From positions 434,001 to 498,000 of the forward strand of contig NZ_RQGA01000014.1 in the NCBI RefSeq assembly GCF_004769575.1: 64,000 nucleotides of DNA, read 5' to 3'. A model generated the notes under the pieces. It was not told the origin of the DNA. It made no database searches and worked only from the letters and a program-made list of their open reading frames with translations. The stretch comes from Leptospira perdikensis. GTDB taxonomy: Bacteria; Spirochaetota; Leptospiria; Leptospirales; Leptospiraceae. This document shows positions 9,355 through 19,447 of the stretch, piece by piece (position 1 is the stretch's first letter; each line of letters starts with the position of its first letter). The position numbers and the translations under genes are program-made.

Positions 9355-9726
9355 ATGGAACCAGTCCAGACCCTTCGAGAATCCAATTCAGGTTTCGAAA
9401 TCGTTTGGCAAGGGTATTTAACTGTACCCTTCGTTCAGGAATGGAGGAAACTTTCTGAAATTTGGACGGACACCCAAGGTAAAATCATTCAATTGGACCT
9501 AAGTGCAATTCAAAGAATTGATTCGGCGGGTATCCAACTTCTAATGTATTTAAAAGTCTTAAGTGAAAAAAAACATCAGTCCCTTCAACTCAAAAACCAT
9601 TCGCTCGCTGTGCTTAAGGTTTTAGATATATTGGGACTTGTTAGTTTTTTTGGAGACCGAGTTAAAGTAAAAAAAGAACATTCTGGTGAAGTAGAATTTA
9701 GATATGGAACGAGGAAAGTCGGATAA
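9355..9726 (+). CDS. STAS-domain protein in the chemotaxis operon
   Basis: A 123-residue anti-sigma-antagonist-like STAS domain. The switch motif RIDSAGIQLL places a phosphorylatable Ser at S57. The start is 2 nt after cheY and the stop overlaps the cheA ATG by 1 nt (TAATG), so it is tightly coupled to cheA. STAS proteins between cheY and cheA are known in some bacterial che clusters, but their targets are mostly unknown. The usual kinase partner is not adjacent; the closest in the window is the HATPase of the PP2C protein at 21480-24227. Confidence 0.85.
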   Translation: MEPVQTLRESNSGFEIVWQGYLTVPFVQEWRKLSEIWTDTQGKIIQLDLSAIQRIDSAGIQLLMYLKVLSEKKHQSLQLKNHSLAVLKVLDILGLVSFFGDRVKVKKEHSGEVEFRYGTRKVG

Positions 9727-11930
9727 TGGATTTAACAGAGGTTATAGATGCCTATCTAGTTGAATCCGAAGAATTTCTTCGAGATATGGAAGCAATCCTT
9801 CTTCGTACTGAAGTTTCTAGTCCTTCCGATGATGATTTAAATGCAATTTTCCGAGCAGTTCATACCATCAAAGGTACGGCAGGAATGTTTGGATTCGAGT
9901 CTACTGTAAAGTTCACCCATGTTGTAGAAAATCTTTTAGACCAGTTACGTTCTCACGAAATCCCCTTCCAATCTGAACTGACAGAAATTTTACTCAATGC
10001 CAAAGACCATCTCTCTTATTTAGTTTCCGAGGAAACCAAAGGTAAAATCCCTGATTCAAAAATCGCAAACGGAAATTCCATTTTGGAAATGATGAAACCC
10101 TTTCAAAAGGGGGATATCAGTGTATTTGCAAAAAAAGATTCTAATCAAATTCGAAACGAAGATGAAAAAGAAAGTGGAATGACAAAGAAAGAGGATTTTT
10201 CTAAAAGTCCGATTTCGGAACCAAATTCTAGTTATAGAATTCCAGGATATTTAATTTCCTTTCGACCCAACCGAAATGTCTTTTCCCAAGGTTTGGACCC
10301 TATTTCATTCATTGGATATTTAAAAAAGATAGGATCCATTCATTCTTTAAAAACTATTTCTGAAATTGTTACTCACTGGGAAGAGTTTGACCCTGAATCT
10401 TGTTATTTGGGATTCGAAATCCATTTGGTTTCTGATTCTGATTTAGAAACAGTTCGAAAAGTTTTCAATTTTATTGAAAATGATTCTTTTTTACATGTTC
10501 TACCGCAGGGATCAACCATCGAAGACCTTGCCGACCTTTCGGGACAACTCCCAGAAGAAGAAATATTACTTGGCAATATTTGGAAAGAGATCGGAATCCT
10601 AACAGACATTAGCCTAATCCATTACTTTGAAGAATTAAAATCGCGGAAAACAGGCTTTTCCTCTTCAGTCAACTTTGGCACAAAACTGTCTTCTTTAGAA
10701 GTTCAGGCACAAGAAGTAGCAGAAACAAAACTTTCAGCAAATCCAATCAAAGATCAAAATAAATCGGCAACGATTAAGGTCGATTCCAAACGAATCGACA
10801 ACCTAATCAACCGAGTGGGTGAACTTGTTGTTTCCTGTGCCAATATGAACCAACTCATTGGATTTACAGAAGATTCAAACCTACAAGAGTCTTCCATTCT
10901 TGCTATGAGACTCCTTAATGAAGTTCGTGAAATTTCTCTCAAACTGCGAATGGTTCCCATTGGAGATAGTTTTCAAAAGTATACAAGAACGGTCAGGGAC
11001 CTAGGAAAAGAACTTGGAAAGGATATCAAACTCATCACTGAAGGTAATGAAACCGAACTAGACCGTAACATAGTAGAGAAGTTAGGTGATCCTCTAACCC
11101 ATTTAGTGAGAAACGCTTGTGATCATGGATTGGAAACCCCGGAAGAACGAGAAAAAAAAGGGAAACCGAAACAAGGCACAATCAAACTGAATGCCTATCA
11201 TGAAGCAGGAAGTGTAGTTATTGAAATTACGGATGATGGCAATGGTATTCAAAAGGAAAAGGTATGGCAAAAGGCCATCGATAAAGGTCTCGTTTCTGGT
11301 TCCATACCTGATTCGGAAGAAGAAATATTTAAACTTCTATTCCATCCAGGTCTGTCCACTGCCTCTCAAATTACAAATGTTTCTGGTCGAGGTGTGGGCC
11401 TTGATGTTGTACTTCAAAACATAGAGTCACTACGTGGTGCCATCACAGTCAAATCCACGCCCAATCAAGGAAGTCGTTTCATCCTTAGGTTGCCATTAAC
11501 TTTAGCCATTATCGACGGATTTTTGGTAGCGGTTGGACAAAACCAATTCATCATTCCGATGGATATGGTTTTGGAATGTTTACACTTTACAGATGACAAC
11601 AAAACTGATTCCAATCAATTTTTTGCCCTTAGAGGGAATTTGATTCCCTTTCTCCGATTAAGAGACTATTATCCAACAGACTCCGTCGGGAATACATTAC
11701 GCGAGAACATTGTCATTGTTAGAAATGGAGAAAAAAAAGCAGGGATCGTTGTAGAACGACTGCTCGGAGAATACCAAACGGTAATCAAACCAATGGGTTC
11801 CGTATTTCGACATGTAAAAGGTGTGAGTGGATCAAGTATTTTAGGAGATGGAAATGTCGCTCTTATCATAGACATTCCTTCTCTTTTTGAAAGAACCATA
11901 GCGATTGAAAACGAAAGATTATATAAATGA
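9726..11930 (+). CDS. cheA: chemotaxis histidine kinase CheA
   Basis: A 734-residue CheA with all domains. P1/Hpt (1-110) carries phospho-acceptor H46 ([14 protein letters not shown]). A P2-like region (~165-290) follows. P3 dimerisation (~345-405) includes [13 protein letters not shown] and [10 protein letters not shown]. The P4 kinase domain has the N box [15 protein letters not shown]1 TDDGNGI and G2 GRGVGLDVV. The P5 CheW-like domain occupies ~575-734. It receives signals from chemoreceptors through CheW and phosphorylates CheY and CheB. All motifs are intact, so it should be active. Confidence 0.97.
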   Translation: MDLTEVIDAYLVESEEFLRDMEAILLRTEVSSPSDDDLNAIFRAVHTIKGTAGMFGFESTVKFTHVVENLLDQLRSHEIPFQSELTEILLNAKDHLSYLVSEETKGKIPDSKIANGNSILEMMKPFQKGDISVFAKKDSNQIRNEDEKESGMTKKEDFSKSPISEPNSSYRIPGYLISFRPNRNVFSQGLDPISFIGYLKKIGSIHSLKTISEIVTHWEEFDPESCYLGFEIHLVSDSDLETVRKVFNFIENDSFLHVLPQGSTIEDLADLSGQLPEEEILLGNIWKEIGILTDISLIHYFEELKSRKTGFSSSVNFGTKLSSLEVQAQEVAETKLSANPIKDQNKSATIKVDSKRIDNLINRVGELVVSCANMNQLIGFTEDSNLQESSILAMRLLNEVREISLKLRMVPIGDSFQKYTRTVRDLGKELGKDIKLITEGNETELDRNIVEKLGDPLTHLVRNACDHGLETPEEREKKGKPKQGTIKLNAYHEAGSVVIEITDDGNGIQKEKVWQKAIDKGLVSGSIPDSEEEIFKLLFHPGLSTASQITNVSGRGVGLDVVLQNIESLRGAITVKSTPNQGSRFILRLPLTLAIIDGFLVAVGQNQFIIPMDMVLECLHFTDDNKTDSNQFFALRGNLIPFLRLRDYYPTDSVGNTLRENIVIVRNGEKKAGIVVERLLGEYQTVIKPMGSVFRHVKGVSGSSILGDGNVALIIDIPSLFERTIAIENERLYK

Positions 11931-11937
11931 GGATGAT

Positions 11938-14652
11938 ATGAAAAATAATAAGATAAACACAACACTAATAGTTTTTTTCCTTACGGGTTTACTGTTTGTG
12001 ATTTGGACTTCCTTTTATTCTTGGGGAACATTAACAGACTCTTTTCCCTCAGAAGAAACCAAAAAAAATCAAATTCAAAAACAGGAAACACTAGAAACGG
12101 TTTGGAACTTAAGCCAATCCATTCAGTCTGATCTTTTTACTATCTTACAATCCCAAGAACTGGATAAAACTTTAGTTGCTAAAATAAAATACGATTTAGA
12201 AAAACTAAACTCCTCCTTCGAACGGACTTCCGCCCTTCCCTCCTCTAAAGAGGAATCTTCCATTTTAAAGGTTCTCACTACAGAAAAAGACAACTATGTC
12301 AAAAACATTCAGGTGTATTTGAACGAACCAGAAGATCTTTCCAAAAAAGACCTCATTAAATCGTCATTACCACAGTTATGGAAATCTTATTCTAATTCCA
12401 TTTCTCATTGGAATGTACAACTCGCAAAGGATAACCTTTCGGAAAATACAAACGAATCAAACTCTCCAAAAGAAAAATTTTTACCAATCGTTATTTCCGG
12501 TGGAATCTTTGTTTTTATCACAGCGGTTTTATTATTACTTTTACGAAAACAAATGGGAAAACCTTTAAAGGATGCCATTCAAATCAAAACTGCACTTGAT
12601 AGTGTATCAACGAATGTGATGATTTCCGATTTAGATTTGAACGTTGTGTATATGAATAAAGCCATTCATACTATGTTTGCCAAATCGGAAGCAGACATCA
12701 AAACTCAAATTCGTAATTTTTCACTAAAAGATTTAATGGGAAGTAATATTGATGGTTATCATAAAGATCCAAGCCACCAAAGAAAACTACTAGGTACTTT
12801 TACTTCCGAACACAAAACCAGTATTAAAATTGGTAACCGAGAGTTCAGTTTGATTGCCAATCCTATCATCACTCCAAGTGGAGAAAGATTAGGCAGTGTT
12901 GTGGAGTGGGCCGATGTCACGGAATCCAACGCAAATTCAAGAGCCATTGACAGGTCACAAGCAACTGTCGAATTCAATATGGATGGAACAGTTACTCATG
13001 CGAATGAGAATTTCTTAAATTTAATGGGCTATAACCTGACTGAAGTTAAAGGGCAACACCATCGAATTTTTGTCGAATCCCAAGAAGCAAATTCGGAAGG
13101 ATATCGGCAATTTTGGGCATCTCTCGGCCGAGGAGAATTTCAAACGGCTGAATACAAACGAATTGGTAAAAATGGAAAAGAAGTTTGGCTCCAAGCAACT
13201 TACACACCGATCCTAGATGCCAACGGTAAACCTTATAAAGTGATTAAATTTGCCACAGACATCACTGAAAACAAAAAACAAGTGAGAGAATTTATCGGCC
13301 AAATTGAAGCCATCAATAAAGCACAGGCAACCATCGAATTCAATATGGATGGAACGATCATTACTGCCAATGATATCTTTCAAAAAACAATGGGATATAG
13401 CTTACAAGAAATTGCAGGGAAACACCATCGAATGTTTGTGGAACCTTCCATGGTCAATTCGGAAGACTACCGTCAGTTTTGGGCAACACTCAACAGAGGG
13501 GAGTATCAAACGGCAGAATATAGAAGGATCGGCAAGGGAGGAAAAGGAGTTTGGCTCCAAGCAACCTATAACCCTATCCTTGATCTCAATGGAAAACCTT
13601 ATAAAGTAATCAAATTTGCAACAGACATCACTGACCAAAAAAACATCGCAATCGAAACAGCTCGCATTGTAGACGACCTGGTGATTGGTCTGGCAGCATT
13701 AGAAAATGGAGACCTAACTCAACTCATCACTAATGATTACGATGGAGGATTTGCAAAACTAAGGGACTCCTTTAACAATACTTCAAAAAAACTGGTGGAT
13801 ATCATAAACGATGTAAGAACCAATACCGATGCATTGGTGAATGCTGCCGACGAAGTTGCATCAACCGCAAGTACCCTTTCACAAGGAGCAAGTGAACAAG
13901 CAGCATCTGTAGAAGAAACTTCTGCATCCTTAGAAGAAATGGGTGCCTCCATCGATCAAAATGCAGAAAATGCAAAACAAACAGATACCATTGCCACCAA
14001 ATCGGCAAAAGATGCAAAACAAGGTGGGGAAGCGGTAAGGAATACGGTATCCGCAATGAAAGAAATTGCAGATAAAATTTCTATTATTGAAGATATTGCT
14101 TATCAAACCAACTTACTTGCATTAAATGCAGCGATTGAGGCGGCAAGAGCCGGAGAACATGGAAAAGGATTTGCTGTTGTCGCTTCTGAAGTTAGAAAAC
14201 TAGCAGAACGTTCACAAAAATCGGCAAATGAAATTGGAAGCCTAGCTGGAACTTCTGTGCAAATTGCAGAATCAGCAGGAAAACTCATTGAGGAAATAGT
14301 TCCAGCCATCAATAAAACTGCAGATCTTGTTCAAGAAATCACTGCGGCAAGTCAAGAGCAGTCCTCGGGTGTGAACGAGGTCAATAAAGCCATGGGACAA
14401 CTCGACCAAGTCTCTCAACAATCAGCATCTGCTTCAGAAGAATTAGCAGCAATTGCCGAAGAACTCCAGGCTCAAGCAGAGAAACTACTCTCCTCCATTA
14501 GTTTCTTTAAATTGGGAAAACAAAGTGCCTTCCAAGCGAGTTTAGAAACAAGACAATCAAAACCTGTTGCAAAATCATCGGGGAGACAACCAATACCAGG
14601 TAATAGGAAGGCAAACCCGTCGGATGAAACAGATAAGTTTCAAAAGTATTAA
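11938..14652 (+). CDS. methyl-accepting chemotaxis protein with tandem PAS domains
   Basis: A 904-residue receptor. TM1 is at ~6-26, a periplasmic/sensory segment of ~150 residues follows, and TM2 is at ~182-202. Three PAS-like units come next (one divergent at ~215-330, then two nearly duplicated units at ~341-444 and ~463-566), followed by a HAMP-like linker and the MCP signalling domain with its hairpin tip [20 protein letters not shown]. The start at 11938 (ATG, preceded by GAGGATGAT) was preferred over an in-frame ATG 33 nt upstream inside cheA. No CheR-tethering pentapeptide is seen at the C-terminus (ends DKFQKY). The PAS units suggest cytoplasmic redox or small-molecule sensing in addition to the outer domain. 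Confidence 0.93.
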   Translation: MKNNKINTTLIVFFLTGLLFVIWTSFYSWGTLTDSFPSEETKKNQIQKQETLETVWNLSQSIQSDLFTILQSQELDKTLVAKIKYDLEKLNSSFERTSALPSSKEESSILKVLTTEKDNYVKNIQVYLNEPEDLSKKDLIKSSLPQLWKSYSNSISHWNVQLAKDNLSENTNESNSPKEKFLPIVISGGIFVFITAVLLLLLRKQMGKPLKDAIQIKTALDSVSTNVMISDLDLNVVYMNKAIHTMFAKSEADIKTQIRNFSLKDLMGSNIDGYHKDPSHQRKLLGTFTSEHKTSIKIGNREFSLIANPIITPSGERLGSVVEWADVTESNANSRAIDRSQATVEFNMDGTVTHANENFLNLMGYNLTEVKGQHHRIFVESQEANSEGYRQFWASLGRGEFQTAEYKRIGKNGKEVWLQATYTPILDANGKPYKVIKFATDITENKKQVREFIGQIEAINKAQATIEFNMDGTIITANDIFQKTMGYSLQEIAGKHHRMFVEPSMVNSEDYRQFWATLNRGEYQTAEYRRIGKGGKGVWLQATYNPILDLNGKPYKVIKFATDITDQKNIAIETARIVDDLVIGLAALENGDLTQLITNDYDGGFAKLRDSFNNTSKKLVDIINDVRTNTDALVNAADEVASTASTLSQGASEQAASVEETSASLEEMGASIDQNAENAKQTDTIATKSAKDAKQGGEAVRNTVSAMKEIADKISIIEDIAYQTNLLALNAAIEAARAGEHGKGFAVVASEVRKLAERSQKSANEIGSLAGTSVQIAESAGKLIEEIVPAINKTADLVQEITAASQEQSSGVNEVNKAMGQLDQVSQQSASASEELAAIAEELQAQAEKLLSSISFFKLGKQSAFQASLETRQSKPVAKSSGRQPIPGNRKANPSDETDKFQKY
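12958..13635 (+). repeat. in-gene direct duplication encoding two PAS units (period 366 nt)
   Basis: Residues encoded by 12958-13269 and 13324-13635 align without gaps over ~103 residues, with about 28 differences by hand count (~73% identity). Both begin QAT(V/I)EFNMDGT and end [14 protein letters not shown]. The exact 366-nt period and the lack of indels indicate a segmental duplication within the receptor gene. Confidence 0.85.
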
Positions 14653-14665
14653 ATAGGATATCCAT

Positions 14666-15142
14666 ATGCAGGAACTCCAATACTTAACCTTTCTCATTTC
14701 AGAAGAACTTTTTGGTTTGGGAATTTTGTACATCAAAGAGATCATCGAATTTGAATCGGTGACTCACGTGCCCATGATGCCAGATTACATTCCTGGCGTG
14801 ATTAACCTCAGGGGAAACGTGGTGCCAGTCATCGATCTCAATACAAGATTCTACAAAAAGAAAACAGGAACCACTCGTAAAACCTGCATCATCATCACCG
14901 AAATCAAACTTGAAACAGAAACCATTGATGTCGGACTCCTTGTAGATGCTGTAAACGAAGTGGTAGACATTACACCTGAATCCATCGAAGAACCTCCAAG
15001 TTTCGGCTCTAAAATCCGATTGGATTTTATCCAAGGGCTCGGAAAATTAGATAACAAATTTGTGATTATTTTAAAGGTGAATCAAATTTTGGAGCTATCT
15101 GAGTTACAAGCCATCCAAGAAACTTCGTCCAATGTTACTTAA
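14666..15142 (+). CDS. cheW: chemotaxis coupling protein CheW
   Basis: A 158-residue CheW domain linking receptors to CheA. Typical motifs are FGLGILYIKEIIEF near residues 17-30, then YIPGVINLRGNVVPVIDLN, and GLLVDAVNEVVDI later. It follows the receptor gene by 13 nt with GGATATCC upstream, and its stop abuts the cheD ATG with no gap. No extra domain is fused. Confidence 0.95.
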   Translation: MQELQYLTFLISEELFGLGILYIKEIIEFESVTHVPMMPDYIPGVINLRGNVVPVIDLNTRFYKKKTGTTRKTCIIITEIKLETETIDVGLLVDAVNEVVDITPESIEEPPSFGSKIRLDFIQGLGKLDNKFVIILKVNQILELSELQAIQETSSNVT

Positions 15143-15631
15143 ATGGACTCACCCAAAGAAGTTACAGACCGGTTTTTGAACCCCGGGGAAATATTTTTCG
15201 GCGGGGCCGAATTTAGAGTTCGTACTTTACTTGGATCCTGTGTTTCCATTGTTTTGTGGCACCCCACTCGCCATATCGGGGGGATGTGCCACTACCTCTT
15301 ACCCACTCCTGCTGACATTCACTCTGAAAAAACGCATAAATATGGCCAAGATGCTGTTACGTTTTTTTTAACAGAAATTAAAAAACAAAAATCAAAACCA
15401 AATGAGTTTTATGCTAAAATTTTCGGAGGATCCAATATGTTCCTCCACGAAGAAAGAGAAATTCTAAAAGATAGTTCTACTTCACATGTTGGATCACGGA
15501 ATATTGAGTTTGCTAAAAAAATTCTAAAAGAAAATGAATTTAAAATTATATCCGAAGACATTGGTGGAACTTTATCTAGAAAGATCTATTTTACAGTTTG
15601 GGATGGCGAAGTTTGGGTAGAGAAAAAATAA
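15143..15631 (+). CDS. cheD: chemoreceptor glutamine deamidase CheD
   Basis: A 162-residue CheD, which deamidates receptor glutamines and in some species interacts with CheC. The catalytic Cys is C33 ([11 protein letters not shown]) and the catalytic His is H50 (GGMCHYLLP). The N-terminal motif [11 protein letters not shown] is typical. It starts at the nucleotide after the cheW stop. No cheC is present in the window. Confidence 0.95.
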   Translation: MDSPKEVTDRFLNPGEIFFGGAEFRVRTLLGSCVSIVLWHPTRHIGGMCHYLLPTPADIHSEKTHKYGQDAVTFFLTEIKKQKSKPNEFYAKIFGGSNMFLHEEREILKDSSTSHVGSRNIEFAKKILKENEFKIISEDIGGTLSRKIYFTVWDGEVWVEKK

Positions 15632-15635
15632 TTTT

Positions 15636-16688
15636 ATGAAAAAAATCAAAGTATTTGTAATTGATGATTCGGCCGTCGTAAGACAGGTATTAGCTGAAAT
15701 TTTCAAAGAAGATTCTAGTTTTGAGTTTTTAGGAAGTGCTTCCGACCCTATTTTTGCATTAGACAAAATGAATAACGATTGGCCTGACGTCATTGTTTTG
15801 GATATCGAAATGCCAAGAATGGACGGATTGTCTTTTTTAAAAAAAATCATGTCGGAAAGACCTACACCTGTTGTTATCTGTTCCACATTAACTACAGAAG
15901 GATCAGATACAGCAATGTTTGCCATGAGCCTAGGTGCCATTGATATCATTACCAAACCAAAAATTGGATTAAAAGATTTTTTACATGAATCGACAATTGA
16001 GCTCACAGATGCAGTGATTGCCGCTGCTTCTGTTTCTTTAAAAACATTACCCTCCTTATCTGACAAAAAACAATTTTCTATCAAAACAGAAAAAAAACAA
16101 GATATCTCTCAACTACAAGCAACGGAGAAGATTGTTGCGATTGGAACATCCACCGGTGGAACCATTGCTTTGGAAGAAGTGCTGACAAAATTGCCAAAAG
16201 ACAAAACACCTGGAATTGTTATTGTCCAACATATGCCAGAAAAATTTACGGAAACCTTTGCCAATCGATTGGATTCCATTTGTGATATTAGTGTGAGAGA
16301 GGCAAAAGATGGAGACCGCATTGTTCGTGGCCTTGCCCTTATCGCACCAGGAAACCGCCATATGACCGTTCGTCGATCCGGGGCACAGTATTTTGTGGAA
16401 GTGATGGATGGTCCTCTTGTAAACCGCCACAAACCGTCTGTAGATGTACTCTTTCGTTCCGTAGCAAGACAAGCCGGTAAAAATGCCAAAGGAATCATTA
16501 TGACAGGGATGGGAGATGATGGTGCATCCGGATTACATGAAATGAAAGAAGCGGGGGCAGAAACCATTGCTCAAAACGAGGAAACTTCTGTTGTGTTTGG
16601 GATGCCGAAGGAAGCTATTAAGAGAGGAGGAGTTGATCACATCCTACCTCTCTCTGAAATTTACAAAACAATTGTGGGTTACGGTTGA
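15636..16688 (+). CDS. cheB: chemotaxis protein-glutamate methylesterase CheB
   Basis: A 350-residue CheB. The receiver (1-120) has phospho-acceptor D56, and the C-terminal methylesterase has catalytic S172 (GTSTGG), H199 (VQHMPEKF) and D295 (GMGDDGASG). It removes receptor methyl groups when phosphorylated by CheA. The matching methyltransferase CheR is absent here and must be elsewhere. The gene ends exactly where the convergent biotin carboxylase gene ends (16688/16689), leaving no room for a terminator between them. Confidence 0.96.
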   Translation: MKKIKVFVIDDSAVVRQVLAEIFKEDSSFEFLGSASDPIFALDKMNNDWPDVIVLDIEMPRMDGLSFLKKIMSERPTPVVICSTLTTEGSDTAMFAMSLGAIDIITKPKIGLKDFLHESTIELTDAVIAAASVSLKTLPSLSDKKQFSIKTEKKQDISQLQATEKIVAIGTSTGGTIALEEVLTKLPKDKTPGIVIVQHMPEKFTETFANRLDSICDISVREAKDGDRIVRGLALIAPGNRHMTVRRSGAQYFVEVMDGPLVNRHKPSVDVLFRSVARQAGKNAKGIIMTGMGDDGASGLHEMKEAGAETIAQNEETSVVFGMPKEAIKRGGVDHILPLSEIYKTIVGYG

Positions 16689-19442
16689 TTAACCTAAACC
16701 CAACTCTTTTGTTACCTTTACTTTTCTAGATCGAATTTCTTCAGGAGATTCTTCCTTTAGAATTTCGTCTGGTTTGATTTTGAAGATAGGTTGTGCTTTC
16801 GAAACAATCTTTCCATCAGAATCCACCATTAAATTTTTCACAATGGTTCCACTCACTGGAGCTAGAATTTTGTTAAACATCTTCATAACTTCAATGATAA
16901 AGAGTGGTTGTCCTGCTTGGAAATGATCCCCTTCGTTGATGAGAGTTGGTAAATTCGGAGCTTCCTTGGAATAGAACATTCCACCCATTGGTGCCACAAT
17001 TTCGTCCCCAGACATTTTTGGCGGAGGGTTGAGTGTTTTGATAAAAGCATCTCTTGTATCTTTGCTTTTAAATTCATCAGGAACCACACCATCCAAATCT
17101 GCATTCACATCCAAACCAAAGAAGTTTGATTTGATACCGATTTTAGGAAGCAAAAGTAACGTTTCGAGACCGGCTTGAAAGCCATTATGACTTGCAACAG
17201 ATGCATTCCAAAGATCCTCAGAAAGTGCCTTCGATGGATTTTTACCTTTCGCGAGAGCCTCAGATAATTCTTTCCAAGAACTAAGACCCGTTCGATTCGA
17301 TAATTCGGAATAAAATGCTTTGGCTTCCAAAAGTAAATTGGCATCGTGATCCCAAATTTTTTCGGAACTTGCTTTTTCTTCCGTTGTATCTAGATTCAAA
17401 TAGTAATATAAAGAATCTAAAAATTGGATTGGGTTCTCACTGAAAGCCAAATTGTTTCCCGTGCGAGTCCAAAGTTTCCCATCGAAGTATCCGAGAAATC
17501 CACCGAGTAAATGTGGGTTCGCGAGAAGACGTTCCATAGGTCGAATGACAAGAGTCATTTTTTTGTTTAGGACTTTTTTGAGATCTGCGTCTGCCGCTTT
17601 TGTTTTTTCAGACCAAAGATATTCTAAATCCAAATCATTGATGATGGATTGTAAAGCTCCGATACCTGCCAAATACGAAATCATAAATGCCGTAGATGGT
17701 TTGAACATAGCATCCTTACCCAAAATCCACTGGATGAGTCCGTAATGAACAAGTAAGTTTGTTTCTAGGTTTTGACCTCTAAGCTCAGTTTTGCGAAGGA
17801 TATTTCCTAAAATTTCTAAGTTCTCTGTTCGGCTAGTTCCATAAGAAACGATGAGAGCCACGTTGGAATCGTAGGCACCCGCTAGGTTGTAGTGAACAAA
17901 AGCTCCCGTGTCTGGGTTACGAGTACAAATCCCTTGGTCATCTCGAATCTCTTCAGGAAGGGCATTCGACCAGTTTTGGATGATCCCACCTGCGTGAGGT
18001 TGGAGAGCACGGTTAGTCGCATTGATTCGAACTTCCGCGCCGGATACATTGCGAACAATACGTTCTGGTTTTGGAACTCTTGGTCCATGAATAGAAAGAA
18101 CCGCCATCGCTTCCACAAGGGAATCAATGTAGAAAATATCATTCGGATCATTGGGATTGGTAAACTTCATTTTGTATACCATCTCAGTAACCCGATGTTC
18201 TACCTGAATCCGCGTGTTTACTTCCATAAAGAAGAAACTATTTCCTTCTACAATACATTCAAAAGTTGAAACAGAATTCAAACGAATGGCTTTACCAAAC
18301 ACCTCTGCTTGGTTTTCCATATCTTTTAAAGTTTGTACATCTTTATCCAAGATAGCTGCTTTTTTAGAATTTGTGGAACGAACGGAATCTGCTTCTTTTT
18401 GGAGTAATTCCACAGTCTGCGAAATTTCCAAAAGTTTTTGTTCGTGCATTTGCAAAGAACAATCACGACCACCAAGAGACAAAGACCACTCCCCGTTACC
18501 GATGAGTTGGATTTCGTTGTGGCGGGTGTTTTCGATGTTAAGTTCAATTAGAAAGTTTCTATTAGAACCAACAGCAGTGACTTTGGATTCTGCAAGGATT
18601 TCCATAACGGCTGCATCAATTTCTGATTTTTCACCGATGACACGTTGCCCTTTTCCACCACCACCACCGATGTATTTGAATCGGATTCGTTTTCCAGGGT
18701 ATTGTTTCCAAATGTCTTCACAAAGAATCGCAGACTCTTTTTGTAAGTCTGGGATCGAAGTGATGTCTATGGTTTTTTCATAAGAAAGTTGGAGTAAATC
18801 TTCTGCATTGTCTTCAAGTGATCTTGAATCATTAAAAGAAAAATTTAAGTTATTTTCTTTAGCAACTTTAAGGAGCCCGTCTTTTGAATTGCCCGTTTTA
18901 CGAAGTAAAGCAAGAGCTGTGATATTATCAACCCCAGGAGTTACAGATACTTTTAGACTTCTTGCAAGTTTTTTTGCTTCGTCTTTGGCACCAGCACCTT
19001 TCGCCACATGGGAACTTGGTCCCATAAAAGTGATTCCAGCTTTTTCAATGGCTTCAATGAATTCGGCATCTTCTGCCATAAATCCGTAACCAGCAAAGAT
19101 ATGAGTGTACCCATTTTCTTTGGTGATCCCAATGATTTGGCGGATCCTTTGTTCTTTCTCTTCTTTACCAGCGCCCATATAATCAGGAACGCGGTGGATG
19201 TTTTCGGGGAATCGAAAGTTACGAAGTTCAGGAGCGAGAGCCTTCGGATAAACGATGGAATCTTTTTCAGAAAGTAGAATTCCATATTCCTTCACACCAA
19301 TGGCATCAAAAACATCCATAGTCTCCTTACGAACAGGACCACGACATACGATGAGACATTTGATCGATTCCACACTGAAAGACCGAATCCATGCAGATTC
19401 GGATTCTTGGAATTGAATGCGTTTTAAATTCTTATCTAACAT
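16689..19442 (-). CDS. acyl-CoA carboxylase biotin carboxylase/biotin carrier fusion subunit
   Basis: A 917-residue alpha-type subunit. It has a biotin carboxylase N-terminal and ATP-grasp region (~45-500, glycine loop YIGGGGGKGQRV and the signature EVNTRIQVEHRVTEM) and a C-terminal biotin carrier (~815-890) with biotin-accepting K854 in IIEVMKMF. It charges biotin with carbonate using ATP for transfer by the partner at 19448-21094. It is longer than the usual ~660-residue subunits because ~300 residues (about 510-810) of mostly helical sequence separate the two parts, and the biotin Lys is 63 residues from the end instead of ~35. The substrate (acetyl-, propionyl- or other acyl-CoA) is not resolved. 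Confidence 0.9.
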   Translation of the reverse strand: MLDKNLKRIQFQESESAWIRSFSVESIKCLIVCRGPVRKETMDVFDAIGVKEYGILLSEKDSIVYPKALAPELRNFRFPENIHRVPDYMGAGKEEKEQRIRQIIGITKENGYTHIFAGYGFMAEDAEFIEAIEKAGITFMGPSSHVAKGAGAKDEAKKLARSLKVSVTPGVDNITALALLRKTGNSKDGLLKVAKENNLNFSFNDSRSLEDNAEDLLQLSYEKTIDITSIPDLQKESAILCEDIWKQYPGKRIRFKYIGGGGGKGQRVIGEKSEIDAAVMEILAESKVTAVGSNRNFLIELNIENTRHNEIQLIGNGEWSLSLGGRDCSLQMHEQKLLEISQTVELLQKEADSVRSTNSKKAAILDKDVQTLKDMENQAEVFGKAIRLNSVSTFECIVEGNSFFFMEVNTRIQVEHRVTEMVYKMKFTNPNDPNDIFYIDSLVEAMAVLSIHGPRVPKPERIVRNVSGAEVRINATNRALQPHAGGIIQNWSNALPEEIRDDQGICTRNPDTGAFVHYNLAGAYDSNVALIVSYGTSRTENLEILGNILRKTELRGQNLETNLLVHYGLIQWILGKDAMFKPSTAFMISYLAGIGALQSIINDLDLEYLWSEKTKAADADLKKVLNKKMTLVIRPMERLLANPHLLGGFLGYFDGKLWTRTGNNLAFSENPIQFLDSLYYYLNLDTTEEKASSEKIWDHDANLLLEAKAFYSELSNRTGLSSWKELSEALAKGKNPSKALSEDLWNASVASHNGFQAGLETLLLLPKIGIKSNFFGLDVNADLDGVVPDEFKSKDTRDAFIKTLNPPPKMSGDEIVAPMGGMFYSKEAPNLPTLINEGDHFQAGQPLFIIEVMKMFNKILAPVSGTIVKNLMVDSDGKIVSKAQPIFKIKPDEILKEESPEEIRSRKVKVTKELGLG

Positions 19443-19447
19443 GGAAA

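Noticed and set aside
15572..16084. 170-codon minus-strand ORF over cheB
   Set aside because: Overlaps the receiver and linker of an intact cheB; no domain, no SD.
18214..18783. 189-codon plus-strand ORF inside the biotin carboxylase gene
   Set aside because: Antisense shadow of conserved ATP-grasp coding sequence, with low-complexity Ser/Pro content and no start signals.
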